In this document: one piece after another, positions 16,230 to 24,672 of the stretch | How the letters are laid out: every line of letters begins with the position of its first letter | Position numbering within the stretch: the stretch's first letter is position 1 | NCBI RefSeq assembly: GCF_029439455.1 | Contig: NZ_JAQFVG010000296.1 | Location: forward strand, 49,845 to 113,844 | DNA: 64,000 bases | Direction: 5' to 3' | Origin: Caballeronia sp. BR00000012568055 | Lineage (GTDB): Bacteria; Pseudomonadota; Gammaproteobacteria; Burkholderiales; Burkholderiaceae | Position numbers and translations under genes: made by a program | The notes under the pieces: model-generated | Seen by the model: the letters and a program-made list of their open reading frames with translations, nothing else | The model's database searches: none | What the model was told of the DNA's origin: nothing

Positions 16230-18629
16230 TCACGCCTTCCAGGTCCACTCGCGGATTTCATCACGATCGATGCCTTCTGCATGCGCGTATGCCACTGCTT
16301 CGATCTGCTGATCTTTCAGCCAGTCCTTCGTATGCGCGGCGCTTCCCGCGATACGCGGAACACGGTCGATCACGTCGATGGCGAGTGAATAGCGGTCCAC
16401 GCCGTTGATGATCGCCAGCTCGAAAGGCGTGTTGATATTGCCTCGCTCGCGATAGCCATGCACGTGCATATTGCCGTGATTTGTGCGGTTATACGTAAGC
16501 TTATGCACCAGCGATGCATACGAGTGAAAGTTGAAGATGACCGGTTTATCGCGCGTAAAAATGGAGTCGAAGTCGCGATCGGAAAGGCCGTGCGGATGGT
16601 CGGTATCGGGCATGAGTCGGAACAAATCGACCACATTCACGAAGCGAATTTTCAGATCGGCACAGCGCGCTTTCAGAATCTCCACGGCGGCGAGCGCTTC
16701 CATCGTGGCGATATCACCGGCGCTTGCAATCACGACATCCGGCTCATGTCCCTGATCGGTCGATGCCCAATCCCATATGCCGATTCCCTTCGCGCAGTGC
16801 GTAACGGCGTCCTTCATGCTCAGATACTGCAAGTGCGGCTGCTTGTCCGCGACGATCACATTCACGTAGTCGTGCGTGCGCAAACAATGATCCGCGACGC
16901 TCAGCAAACAGTTCGCATCGGGCGGCAAGTAGATGCGCACGACGCCGGGACTTTTATTCGTCACGACATCCAGAAAGCCGGGGTCTTGATGCGTAAAACC
17001 ATTGTGATCCTGACGCCAGACCAGCGACGTGATCAGCAGATTGATCGATGGAACCGGGCGTCGCCAGTCGAGTTCGGTCTTCGCTTTTTCGAGCCACTTT
17101 GCGTGCTGATTGAACATCGAATCGATCACGTGCACGAAGGCTTCATACGTGGCGAAAAGGCCATGACGTCCAGTCAAAACATAGCCTTCGAACCAGCCTT
17201 CGAGCGTGTGTTCGGAAAGCATTTCCATCACGCGGCCATCGACGGAAAGCGCGCCGCCGTCTGCGTCTTCAGGCTTCGTCTCCGCGAGCCAGCGCTTGCC
17301 GCTGACTTCGTACACGCCATCGAGTTTATTGCTCGCGGTTTCATCGGGACCGAAGAGACGGAAGGTCTTCATGTTGCGGCGAATCACATCGCGCAGCCAT
17401 GTTGCGAGTACGACAGTTGGCGATTGATACGTGGTGGCCGGATGCCTGAATTCGAAGGCGTACTCACGAATCTCCGGCAAGTCGAGCGACTGACGGGAGT
17501 CGCCGCCGTTCGCATGTGGATTCGCGCTGATGCGGCGCGTGCCCTCGGGCGCGAGTTCCTTCAGCGCGGGAAACAGGCTGCCGTTTTCATCGAACAATTC
17601 TTCGGGCTTGTAGCTGCGCATCCATTGTTCGAGCACCGCGAGATTCTTGCGATTGGTCGCGGGATCGGCAATCGGCACCTGATGCGAGCGCCAGAAGTCT
17701 TCCACCTTGTGGCCATCCACTTGCTTCGGACCGGTCCAGCCTTTGGGCGTGCGCAACACGATCATCGGCCAGCGGGGACGTGTCACGTGTTCGGGATTGG
17801 CGCGCGCGTGGGCCTGAATCGCGCGGATATCGGCGATACAGCGTTCCAGCGTCGCCGCCATGCGCTGATGCATCGCTTCCGGTTCGTCGCCTTCGACGAA
17901 GTGCGGCACGTAGCCATAGCCCTTGAATAAGGCTTCGAGTTCCTCGTGCGGGATGCGCGCGAGTATCGTCGGATTGGCGATCTTGTAGCCGTTCAGATGC
18001 AGGATGGGCAAAACCGCGCCGTCGGTGGCCGGATTGAGGAACTTGTTCGAATGCCATGACGTGGCGAGCGGTCCCGTTTCCGCTTCGCCGTCACCCACAA
18101 TGGTCGCGACAATCAGATCAGGATTGTCGAACGCCGCGCCGAACGAATGCGACAGGCTATAACCCAACTCGCCGCCTTCGTGAATCGAACCCGGTGTTTC
18201 CGGCGTGCAATGCGAGCCGATGCCACCCGGCGAAGAGAATGCACGGAACAGCTTCAGCATGCCGCGTTCGTCCGCGCTGCGGTCGGGATAGATTTCTGAG
18301 TAATGTCCTTCGAGATACGAATTTGACAGCGTGGCGGGCGCGCCGTGTCCCGGCCCCGACACGAACAGCACATTCAGATCATCGCGCTTGATCAGCCGGT
18401 TCAAATGCACCCAAACGAGCGATTGGCCGGGATCCGAGCCCCAGTGTCCGAGCAAGCGGCGCTTGATATGTTCGGCGCTCAGCGGTTCGCGCAAAAGCGG
18501 ATTTGCGCGCAAGTAAATCATGCCGACCGAGAGGTAATTGCAGGCGCGCCAGTAAGCGTTCATCTTGGCGAGAAGATTGCTGGAGAGTGGCGTGGCGGTC
18601 GGATTGTTGCCTTGGACGTCGTCGTTCAA
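16230..18629 (-). CDS. xfp: Xylulose-5-phosphate/fructose-6-phosphate phosphoketolase
   Basis: 799 residues, full length. Thiamine-diphosphate enzyme motifs are present: [19 protein letters not shown], the [20 protein letters not shown] phosphoketolase signature, and [19 protein letters not shown] for cofactor and magnesium binding. The enzyme splits sugar phosphates to acetyl phosphate plus glyceraldehyde-3-phosphate or erythrose-4-phosphate. The start is a TTG with a strong ribosome binding site (agggaga, 5 bases away); no ATG fits. The operon with ackA allows redox-neutral ATP formation, useful when oxygen is short. Confidence 0.95.
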   Translation of the reverse strand: MNDDVQGNNPTATPLSSNLLAKMNAYWRACNYLSVGMIYLRANPLLREPLSAEHIKRRLLGHWGSDPGQSLVWVHLNRLIKRDDLNVLFVSGPGHGAPATLSNSYLEGHYSEIYPDRSADERGMLKLFRAFSSPGGIGSHCTPETPGSIHEGGELGYSLSHSFGAAFDNPDLIVATIVGDGEAETGPLATSWHSNKFLNPATDGAVLPILHLNGYKIANPTILARIPHEELEALFKGYGYVPHFVEGDEPEAMHQRMAATLERCIADIRAIQAHARANPEHVTRPRWPMIVLRTPKGWTGPKQVDGHKVEDFWRSHQVPIADPATNRKNLAVLEQWMRSYKPEELFDENGSLFPALKELAPEGTRRISANPHANGGDSRQSLDLPEIREYAFEFRHPATTYQSPTVVLATWLRDVIRRNMKTFRLFGPDETASNKLDGVYEVSGKRWLAETKPEDADGGALSVDGRVMEMLSEHTLEGWFEGYVLTGRHGLFATYEAFVHVIDSMFNQHAKWLEKAKTELDWRRPVPSINLLITSLVWRQDHNGFTHQDPGFLDVVTNKSPGVVRIYLPPDANCLLSVADHCLRTHDYVNVIVADKQPHLQYLSMKDAVTHCAKGIGIWDWASTDQGHEPDVVIASAGDIATMEALAAVEILKARCADLKIRFVNVVDLFRLMPDTDHPHGLSDRDFDSIFTRDKPVIFNFHSYASLVHKLTYNRTNHGNMHVHGYRERGNINTPFELAIINGVDRYSLAIDVIDRVPRIAGSAAHTKDWLKDQQIEAVAYAHAEGIDRDEIREWTWKA

Positions 18630-18948
18630 TTACATCTCCCTGGCAGTTGAGGTGATGGTGAAGCGTCGTGCGTGCGGCTGGCTCGTCTTATCGCCCGAAG
18701 CGCGAGACAAGCTTTATATGATGGACGGTGTTCGTGGCGCTTTGTTGGCAAGCGTCAAGAAAGGGCGATATGTCGCGGCAATTCTTGCGTGTCGGCTCTG
18801 TAAGCAAACGCAATACCGCAAGGGAAGCCCTTGAAAAGCGTCGCGCTCATCATACGTGCGATCGTGCGGCGGTGCTGAAAATGCGAATGAGAAACGTCGC
18901 TTTCAACGCCCAGATACGCCATTGCGCAAGCGCTCATAAAATAGCCGG
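18630..18948. other. Divergent intergenic region between xfp and the helicase gene
   Basis: About 320 bases with no convincing gene. On the minus strand, facing xfp, an imperfect FNR/Crp-like site TTGAC-GCTT-GCCAA (18745-18758) is followed by a TATAAA (18713-18718). The spacing is a few bases longer than for a classic class II FNR promoter, so this is a weak candidate. Confidence 0.35.
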
Positions 18949-21900
18949 ATGACCCGAAAATCTTCCTCATCGAACGATCCGCTGAAAGGCTTCCATCCGG
19001 CGGTCGTCAACTGGTTTCGTGCGCATTTCGCCGCGCCCACGGCGGCGCAGGCGGGTGCGTGGCCGCTGATTCACGCGCGGCGTTCGACGCTGGTGGCCGC
19101 GCCCACCGGATCGGGCAAAACGCTGACCGCGTTTTTGGCGGCGCTCGACGAACTCGTGCGCGATGGCATCGCGGGTGGCGGCGTTTTGCCGGACGAAACG
19201 CGCGTGGTCTATGTGTCGCCGCTGAAGGCACTGTCGAACGATATCCGCGTGAATCTGGAAGAACCGCTGGCTGGCATCGCGCGGGAATTGCAGACGCTGG
19301 GCGTCGCCGCGCCGGAAATCCGCGCGGCCGTGCGCACCGGCGACACCACGCCGCAGGAGCGCAACGCGATGAGGAAGCGCCCGCCGCATATTCTCGTGAC
19401 GACGCCGGAGTCGCTCTACGTGCTGCTGTCCTCCGATTCAGGCCGCGCGATGCTCTCGACCACGCGCACCGTGATCGTCGATGAAATTCATGCGGTGGCG
19501 GGCAGCAAGCGCGGCTCGCATCTGAGCCTGAGCCTCGAACGGCTCGATGCGCTGTGCGAAGCGAAAGGCGCGCCGCGTCCGGTGCGCGTCGGGTTGTCGG
19601 CAACGCAGAAGCCGATCGCACTCGTCGCGAAGTTTCTCGCCGGCGAACAGCAGGCGTGCGAGATCGTCGATGTCGGTCATACGCGCACGCGCGATCTCGC
19701 GCTCGAACTTCCGCCGATGCCGCTCGAAGCGGTCATGTCGAACGATATGTGGGAGCGCGTCTACGACCGCCTGGCCGAGTTATGCGGCATGCATCGCACG
19801 ACGCTCGTGTTCGTCAACACGCGCCGCATGGCCGAACGCGCGGCGCGGCATCTGACGGATCGGCTCGGCAAGGAAGCGGTCGCGGCGCATCACGGCAGTC
19901 TAGCGCGCGAGCATCGGCTGGACGCGGAGCAGCGGCTCAAGCGCGGCGAATTGCGGGTGCTGATCGCGACGGCGTCGCTGGAACTGGGTATCGATATCGG
20001 CGATGTGAATCTTGTCTGCCAGATCGGTTCGCCCGGATCGATCGGCGCATTTTTGCAGCGCGTGGGGCGTTCGGGGCATCACGTCGGCGGCACGCCAAAA
20101 GGGCGCTTGTTTCCGACTTCGCGTGACGATCTGATCGAATGCGCCGCCTTGCTCGATTGCGTGCGCCACGGCGAACTCGACGCGCTGAGCATTCCGCCCG
20201 CGCCGCTCGATGTGCTCGCGCAGCAGATCACTGCCGAAGTGGCGTGCCGCGAATGGAGCGAAGACGCGCTGTTCGAGCGCATCACGCGGGCGTATCCGTA
20301 CGCGGCGCTCACGCGCGAACATTTCGATGCCGTGTTGAACACGCTCGCGCAAGGCTATACGGGGCGTCAGGGCGTGCGCGCGGCCTATGTGCGTCGCGAT
20401 GCCGTGACCAGGACCTTGCGCGGCCGTCGCGGCGGCAAGCTCACCGCCGTGACCTCCGGTGGCGCAATTCCCGATAACGCCGATTTCGCGGTCCTGCTCG
20501 AACCGCAAGGCTTGCAGATCGGCACCGTCAACGAGGACTTTGCGATCGAAAGTATTGCGGGCGATATTTTCCAGCTCGGGAATACGTCGTATCGGATCAT
20601 GCGGGTGGAGGGCGGGCGCGTGCGTGTGGAGAATGCGAACGGTCAGCCGCCGAATATCCCGTTCTGGCTCGGTGAAGCGCCGGGACGAACCGATGAACTT
20701 TCGCTTGCCATATCCAATCTGCGCGCCGGAATCGATACGCAACTCGCGTCCGGCGCGGATGCGGCGACGGCATGGCTTGCGGATCGAAGCGGCATCGGCA
20801 TGGAAGCGGCGCGGCAGATCGTGGACTATCTGGCGCGGGCGCGTGCTGCGCTCACTGTGCTGCCCACGCAAGACACGCTCGTCATGGAGCGTTTTTTCGA
20901 TGAATCCGGCGGCATGCAGCTTGTGATTCACGCGCCGTTCGGCAGCCGTCTGAATCGCGCGTGGGGACTGGCGTTGCGCAAGCGCTTTTGCCGCACGTTC
21001 AACTTCGAGTTGCAGGCGGCGGCGACGGAAGATGCCATCGTGTTGTCGCTGACGGGCAGTCATAGCTTCGCGCTCGATGATGTCTGGCGTTATCTCAAGT
21101 CCGCGACCGCCGAACATGTGCTGATTCAGGCCCTGCTCGATGCGCCATTGTTCGGCGTGCGCTGGCGCTGGAATGCGACCAACGCGCTGGCCTTGCCGCG
21201 TTACGCGGGCGGCAGGCGAGTCGCGCCGCAATTGCAGCGCATGAAAAGTGAGGATTTGCTCGCGGCGGTGTTTCCGGATCAGGTCGCGTGCGCGGAGAAC
21301 ATCGTTGGTGAACGCGATGTGCCGGCGCATCCGCTGGTGGAACAGACGCTTGCCGACTGCCTGCACGATGCAATGGACAGCGATGGCTGGCTCGCGCTGC
21401 TGAGGCGGATCGAATCGGGCGATGTGCGGCTCGTCACGCGTGAGTTGCCCGCGCCATCGCCATTGGCTGCGGAAATTTTGTCGGCACGTCCCTATGCCTT
21501 TCTCGACGATGCCCCGCTCGAAGAACGCCGCACGCAAGCCGTGCTCGCGCGTCGCTGGAGCGATCCGCAATCGTCCGACGATCTCGGTGCGCTCGATATC
21601 GAGGCCATCGAAAGTGTTCGTCGCGAAGCGTGGCCCGACGTCACCAGTGCCGATGAAATGCACGAAGCGTTGACGGGGCTCGGCTGCATCAATGAGGCGG
21701 AGGCATCGACGAGCGAGCAATGGCAAGCATGGCTCGATGCACTCGCAAAAGCGGGCCGCGCGACGCGCTTGCAAGTCGCCCAGCACGAATTGTTATGGAC
21801 ACCGATCGAACGCCTCACATGTATGCGCGCCATCTACAAAGGCGCGCCGATGCAGCCCGAGTTGCAAGCGCCCGAAGGCTTCGACGAAGCATGGAGCACC

Positions 21901-23319
21901 GACGATGCGCTGGTCGAAATCGTGCGCGCGCGACTCTCGGGATTCGGCCCGCTGACGGTGCCGGAAATCGCGCGACCGCTGGCGTTGTCGGCATCGTCGA
22001 TTGCGTTGGCGCTGACGAAGCTCGAAGCGGAAGGCTACGTGATGCGCGGCCGTTTCACACCCGGCACGCACGATGAACAATGGTGCGAACGGCATCTTCT
22101 TGCGCGGATTCATCGCTACACGGTGCGGCGTTTGCGGCGCGAAATCGAACCGGTCGAGCGGCAGGACTTCATGCGCTTCCTGTTCGAATGGCAGCGCGTC
22201 GCGCCCGGTTCACACGGCGCGGGACGCGATGCGCTGATCGCCGTGCTGGAACAACTCGAAGGATTCGAAGCGCCGGCTATCGCGTGGGAAGAGGAGATTC
22301 TGCCCGCGCGCATCGGCGATTATTCGGGCATGTGGCTCGACGAGATTTGTCGCGCGGGAAAGATCATGTGGACGCGTCCGGCGGGGCGCGCGCGTGCAAG
22401 CGGCGGTCCGGTGCGCGGCACGCCGATCGTGCTGCTGCCGCGCCGTCATCTCGGTGCATGGAACGCGCTGATGAAAGCCGACGATGCCCCCACGCCTTCC
22501 TCGCGCGCGCAACGCGTTTTCGAGGCGCTCTCGGCGCACGGCGCGATGTTCTTCGACGAACTGCTCACCGACGTGCGTCTTCTTCGCACCGAAATGGAAG
22601 ATGCGCTCGGCGAACTCGTCGCGCTCGGGCTGGTGAGCGCGGATAGTTTCGCGGGCTTGCGCGCACTGCTGACACCGGCCGCAAAGCGCAATGCGTTTTC
22701 GCGTCGGCCACGGCGTGGCGGCTTGTTTATCGGCGGAATGGACGATGCAGGGCGCTGGGCGCTGCTGCGTCGCACGAACAACGAGTCGAACGATAACACG
22801 GGCGATATCGAACATATTGCGCTTGCGCTGCTGCGTCGCTACGGCGTGGTGTTCTGGCGGCTGCTCGAACGCGAGGCGCAATGGCTGCCGCCGTGGCGCG
22901 AGTTGCTGCGCGTTTATCATCGGCTGGAGGCGCGTGGCGAGATTCGCGGCGGGCGTTTCGTCGCTGGTCTCGCGGGCGAACAATTCGCCTTGCCCGATGC
23001 CGTGCCGCTGCTGCGCGATATGCGCCGACGCGAGAAAGATGGCAGTTTCGTCGCGCTGAGCGCTGTCGATCCGCTCAATCTCATCGGCACGCTGCTGCCG
23101 GGCGACAAAGTGCCGGCGCTGGCGGGTAATCGTGTGTTGTATCGGGACGGTGTGCCGGTCGGCGCGGTCATCGCGGGGAAAACGCGCTATTTCGGCGAGG
23201 TGGAGGGCGAAGCGCGTGAGCGCGTGCGGCTGGCGCTCGTGAAACGCACGGCGCGCTCGCTGAGCGCGCCGCCCGCTGCGGCATTGGCTATGCCTTCTTC
23301 GTTACGATCTTCGCGGTGA
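18949..23319 (+). CDS. lhr: Lhr-type large DEAD/DEAH-box DNA helicase
   Basis: 1456 residues. Superfamily 2 helicase motifs lie in the first 400 residues: motif [14 protein letters not shown] (about 50-62), motif II VDEIHAV, motif III GLSATQ, and motif [15 protein letters not shown]. The Lhr winged-helix and beta-barrel domain follows, then a long C-terminal extension (from about residue 880) that is typical of Lhr rather than Lhr-core proteins. Lhr is an ATP-dependent 3'-5' helicase unwinding RNA-DNA hybrids and is linked to DNA repair. It stands alone; its 3' end overlaps the convergent small leader-peptide gene by 32 bases. Confidence 0.92.
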   Translation: MTRKSSSSNDPLKGFHPAVVNWFRAHFAAPTAAQAGAWPLIHARRSTLVAAPTGSGKTLTAFLAALDELVRDGIAGGGVLPDETRVVYVSPLKALSNDIRVNLEEPLAGIARELQTLGVAAPEIRAAVRTGDTTPQERNAMRKRPPHILVTTPESLYVLLSSDSGRAMLSTTRTVIVDEIHAVAGSKRGSHLSLSLERLDALCEAKGAPRPVRVGLSATQKPIALVAKFLAGEQQACEIVDVGHTRTRDLALELPPMPLEAVMSNDMWERVYDRLAELCGMHRTTLVFVNTRRMAERAARHLTDRLGKEAVAAHHGSLAREHRLDAEQRLKRGELRVLIATASLELGIDIGDVNLVCQIGSPGSIGAFLQRVGRSGHHVGGTPKGRLFPTSRDDLIECAALLDCVRHGELDALSIPPAPLDVLAQQITAEVACREWSEDALFERITRAYPYAALTREHFDAVLNTLAQGYTGRQGVRAAYVRRDAVTRTLRGRRGGKLTAVTSGGAIPDNADFAVLLEPQGLQIGTVNEDFAIESIAGDIFQLGNTSYRIMRVEGGRVRVENANGQPPNIPFWLGEAPGRTDELSLAISNLRAGIDTQLASGADAATAWLADRSGIGMEAARQIVDYLARARAALTVLPTQDTLVMERFFDESGGMQLVIHAPFGSRLNRAWGLALRKRFCRTFNFELQAAATEDAIVLSLTGSHSFALDDVWRYLKSATAEHVLIQALLDAPLFGVRWRWNATNALALPRYAGGRRVAPQLQRMKSEDLLAAVFPDQVACAENIVGERDVPAHPLVEQTLADCLHDAMDSDGWLALLRRIESGDVRLVTRELPAPSPLAAEILSARPYAFLDDAPLEERRTQAVLARRWSDPQSSDDLGALDIEAIESVRREAWPDVTSADEMHEALTGLGCINEAEASTSEQWQAWLDALAKAGRATRLQVAQHELLWTPIERLTCMRAIYKGAPMQPELQAPEGFDEAWSTDDALVEIVRARLSGFGPLTVPEIARPLALSASSIALALTKLEAEGYVMRGRFTPGTHDEQWCERHLLARIHRYTVRRLRREIEPVERQDFMRFLFEWQRVAPGSHGAGRDALIAVLEQLEGFEAPAIAWEEEILPARIGDYSGMWLDEICRAGKIMWTRPAGRARASGGPVRGTPIVLLPRRHLGAWNALMKADDAPTPSSRAQRVFEALSAHGAMFFDELLTDVRLLRTEMEDALGELVALGLVSADSFAGLRALLTPAAKRNAFSRRPRRGGLFIGGMDDAGRWALLRRTNNESNDNTGDIEHIALALLRRYGVVFWRLLEREAQWLPPWRELLRVYHRLEARGEIRGGRFVAGLAGEQFALPDAVPLLRDMRRREKDGSFVALSAVDPLNLIGTLLPGDKVPALAGNRVLYRDGVPVGAVIAGKTRYFGEVEGEARERVRLALVKRTARSLSAPPAAALAMPSSLRSSR

Positions 23320-23512
23320 ACGGTCCTGGCTGCGTGACCGGCACGTCCTTCACCGGCACGCCGGGATAATCCACCACGCGATTCCATGTCGCGCCCTGAC
23401 GAATGCGGAACGACGGCCGCAGACTGTCGCGCGCGCCGCCGACGATGGTTCTCATCGCCTGTTGGTCGAGTTCGACACTGTCGGCGAGATCTTTGATTTT
23501 GATGACGGCCAT
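23288..23512 (-). CDS. Double-glycine leader small protein 1 (basic core)
   Basis: 74 residues from the ATG at 23512, with the ribosome binding site ggagaaa. Residues 1-26 form a leader ([20 protein letters not shown], then RTIVGG) that aligns without gaps with the two upstream neighbours; Gly25-Gly26 end it. The remaining 48 residues are basic (five Arg, four Lys, three Asp), contain no cysteine, and do not resemble the other two cores. This is the layout of peptides cut after Gly-Gly by C39 peptidase-ABC exporters, but no such exporter is in the window. The 3' end overlaps the helicase gene tail to tail by 32 bases. I do not recognise a known product. Confidence 0.75.
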   Translation of the reverse strand: MAVIKIKDLADSVELDQQAMRTIVGGARDSLRPSFRIRQGATWNRVVDYPGVPVKDVPVTQPGPFTAKIVTKKA

Positions 23513-23668
23513 GACTGCTTTCTCCGAAATGGGGAGCCCGATGTGGATCGAAAGCGAATACGCATCAAGTATAAGCATTTCGTTTATCGCTGCGGCGCGT
23601 CCGGCTCCTTCATCGCGCCGCAGCGTCTCTCACCCTGACGACAAAACACTGCTCTGAAATGCCAAAGG

Positions 23669-23694
23669 CGGCGAAAGGCCGAAGCCTTTCGCCG
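23669..23694 (-). terminator. Stable hairpin with UUCG loop between leader-peptide genes 2 and 1
   Basis: Perfect 11-bp arms (CGGCGAAAGGC and its complement) close a 4-base loop that reads UUCG on the minus strand, with the C(UUCG)G closing pair of extra-stable tetraloops. It lies 20 bases after the stop of gene 2. There is only a weak T tract after it, so it may be a partial terminator or an RNA-stabilising 3' end. Confidence 0.6.
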
Positions 23695-23713
23695 CGAGTC
23701 TGAAGCGCGTGCG

Positions 23714-23983
23714 TCAGAAGAACGACGTCGTCGCGTTCAGATGGCCCATTTGCTTCGGGCTCACATTCAACATACCGATGCCCGGAAAGTTCGGGCCGAC
23801 AGTGCTGTTATTCAGCACATTCACATCGGTCACCTGAAACTGCGTCAGGTTCTGCTGCACATTGACGTTGATGTCAGGGCTGCCGATACGAACGACATCG
23901 CCCGTACCGCCATGCACTGCGGACATCGCGTGACGATCGAGTTCCTTGCTGTGGGACAAGTCCCGAATGATGAGGGATGACAT
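23714..23983 (-). CDS. Double-glycine leader small protein 2 (Asn/Gln/Val-rich core)
   Basis: 89 residues with the ribosome binding site gaggag. The leader (MSSLIIRDLSHSKELDRHAM, then SAVHGG) matches those of its two neighbours residue by residue: Ile6, Asp8, Leu15, Asp16, Ala19, Met20, Gly25 and Gly26 are invariant. The 63-residue core has nine Asn and five Gln, with alternating stretches such as INVNVQQNLTQFQVTDVNV, no cysteine and almost no charge. This composition is more like a beta-strand or amyloid-forming secreted peptide than a lantibiotic or disulphide bacteriocin. Function unknown. Confidence 0.75.
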   Translation of the reverse strand: MSSLIIRDLSHSKELDRHAMSAVHGGTGDVVRIGSPDINVNVQQNLTQFQVTDVNVLNNSTVGPNFPGIGMLNVSPKQMGHLNATTSFF

Positions 23984-24019
23984 GGCGGAGGCTCCTCGCG
24001 TATTAATGTGGATGATGGC

Positions 24020-24310
24020 TCAGGCAACCTGACGCGAGCCACCGATATTCACGGTGTTCAGGTTCGACGAATCCTGCGTCGGCGTGACGGTGGCGCTGAC
24101 GTGCTTCATCCATGCTGCGTTGTCGCCGGTGTTCACTTCCGTGTTCTGCATTTGCTGCGTGTATTGCGCGACATCGTTCGACACCTTGAAGCTCGATGCA
24201 TCGATCAGCGGCGAGCGGAAGCCGGTGAACAGGCCACCGCGAACGGCGGACATGGCGCGGCTGTCGAGGTCGGCGGCGATCGAGATGTCTTTGATGGAAA
24301 GGGTCGTCAT
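24020..24310 (-). CDS. Double-glycine leader small protein 3 (Asn/Gln/Thr-rich core)
   Basis: 96 residues with the ribosome binding site aggaga, first gene of the three-gene set. The leader is MTTLSIKDISIAADLDSRAM, then SAVRGG. The 70-residue core has seven Asn and six Gln, with QYTQQMQNTEVNTGDNAAW and a Thr/Ser/Asn-rich tail, no cysteine. It shares the general polar composition of protein 2 but no clear alignment. It is separated by 36 bases from gene 2 and lies divergent from a Ser/Thr kinase gene. Probably exported after leader cleavage; activity unknown. Confidence 0.75.
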   Translation of the reverse strand: MTTLSIKDISIAADLDSRAMSAVRGGLFTGFRSPLIDASSFKVSNDVAQYTQQMQNTEVNTGDNAAWMKHVSATVTPTQDSSNLNTVNIGGSRQVA

Positions 24311-24672
24311 TTCAGTTCTCCTGGTTGCGCCCCGTGGCGCGGTTGGGTGAGAGTGGTGAGCAACTTGTCTGCTCGGGCCAATCTATGCATGGCCTGTGCC
24401 AGGAGTGATGCAATGTCGTTCAGAGCCTTTATTTACGGGGTTTTACGCGTTTTCGCCGATGCGCGCGAAACGCGCTCAAGCGGAGTTTCGCCGTTCTCGC
24501 CCCAACACAACAAAACGATGTGTCGGTATCCGAACGACATGTGCGCGATCCCGCACGACATGGAAAACGTCATTTGCCTAAGCGCTGCACTGCGGCTAGT
24601 ATCGAACGATAAACGGGTATTTGTTACGACAAGTGAATTGTCGGTCGATTTGGAGCGCGCCGAGTCGCACAG
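24311..24672. other. Divergent promoter region between the leader-peptide genes and the kinase gene
   Basis: About 360 bases, with no supported gene. It must carry the promoters for both directions. Near the kinase start are two short inverted repeats: TATCG-AA-CGATA (24600-24611) and CGACAA-N5-TTGTCG (24627-24643). The second half of the region is visibly richer in A+T than the coding flanks. Confidence 0.5.
24627..24643. promoter_or_regulatory. Inverted repeat upstream of the Ser/Thr kinase gene
   Basis: Perfect 6-bp arms CGACAA and TTGTCG are separated by 5 bases, ending 29 bases before the kinase start codon. Size and position suit a regulator site; the binding protein is unknown. Confidence 0.35.

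Noticed and set aside
16458..17930. A 490-codon open frame opposite the phosphoketolase gene
   Set aside because: Shadow of xfp, which has complete catalytic motifs on the other strand; no domain recognised here.
19900..21786. A 628-codon open frame on the minus strand inside the helicase gene
   Set aside because: High-GC codon bias of the real gene produces long antisense frames; the Lhr frame has all helicase motifs and this one shows none.
23250..23270. 9-bp hairpin near the end of the helicase gene as a terminator
   Set aside because: It lies inside the coding region and has no T run on either strand.
23288..24310. Lanthipeptide or disulphide bacteriocin cluster
   Set aside because: None of the three small proteins contains a cysteine and there is no modifying enzyme next to them.
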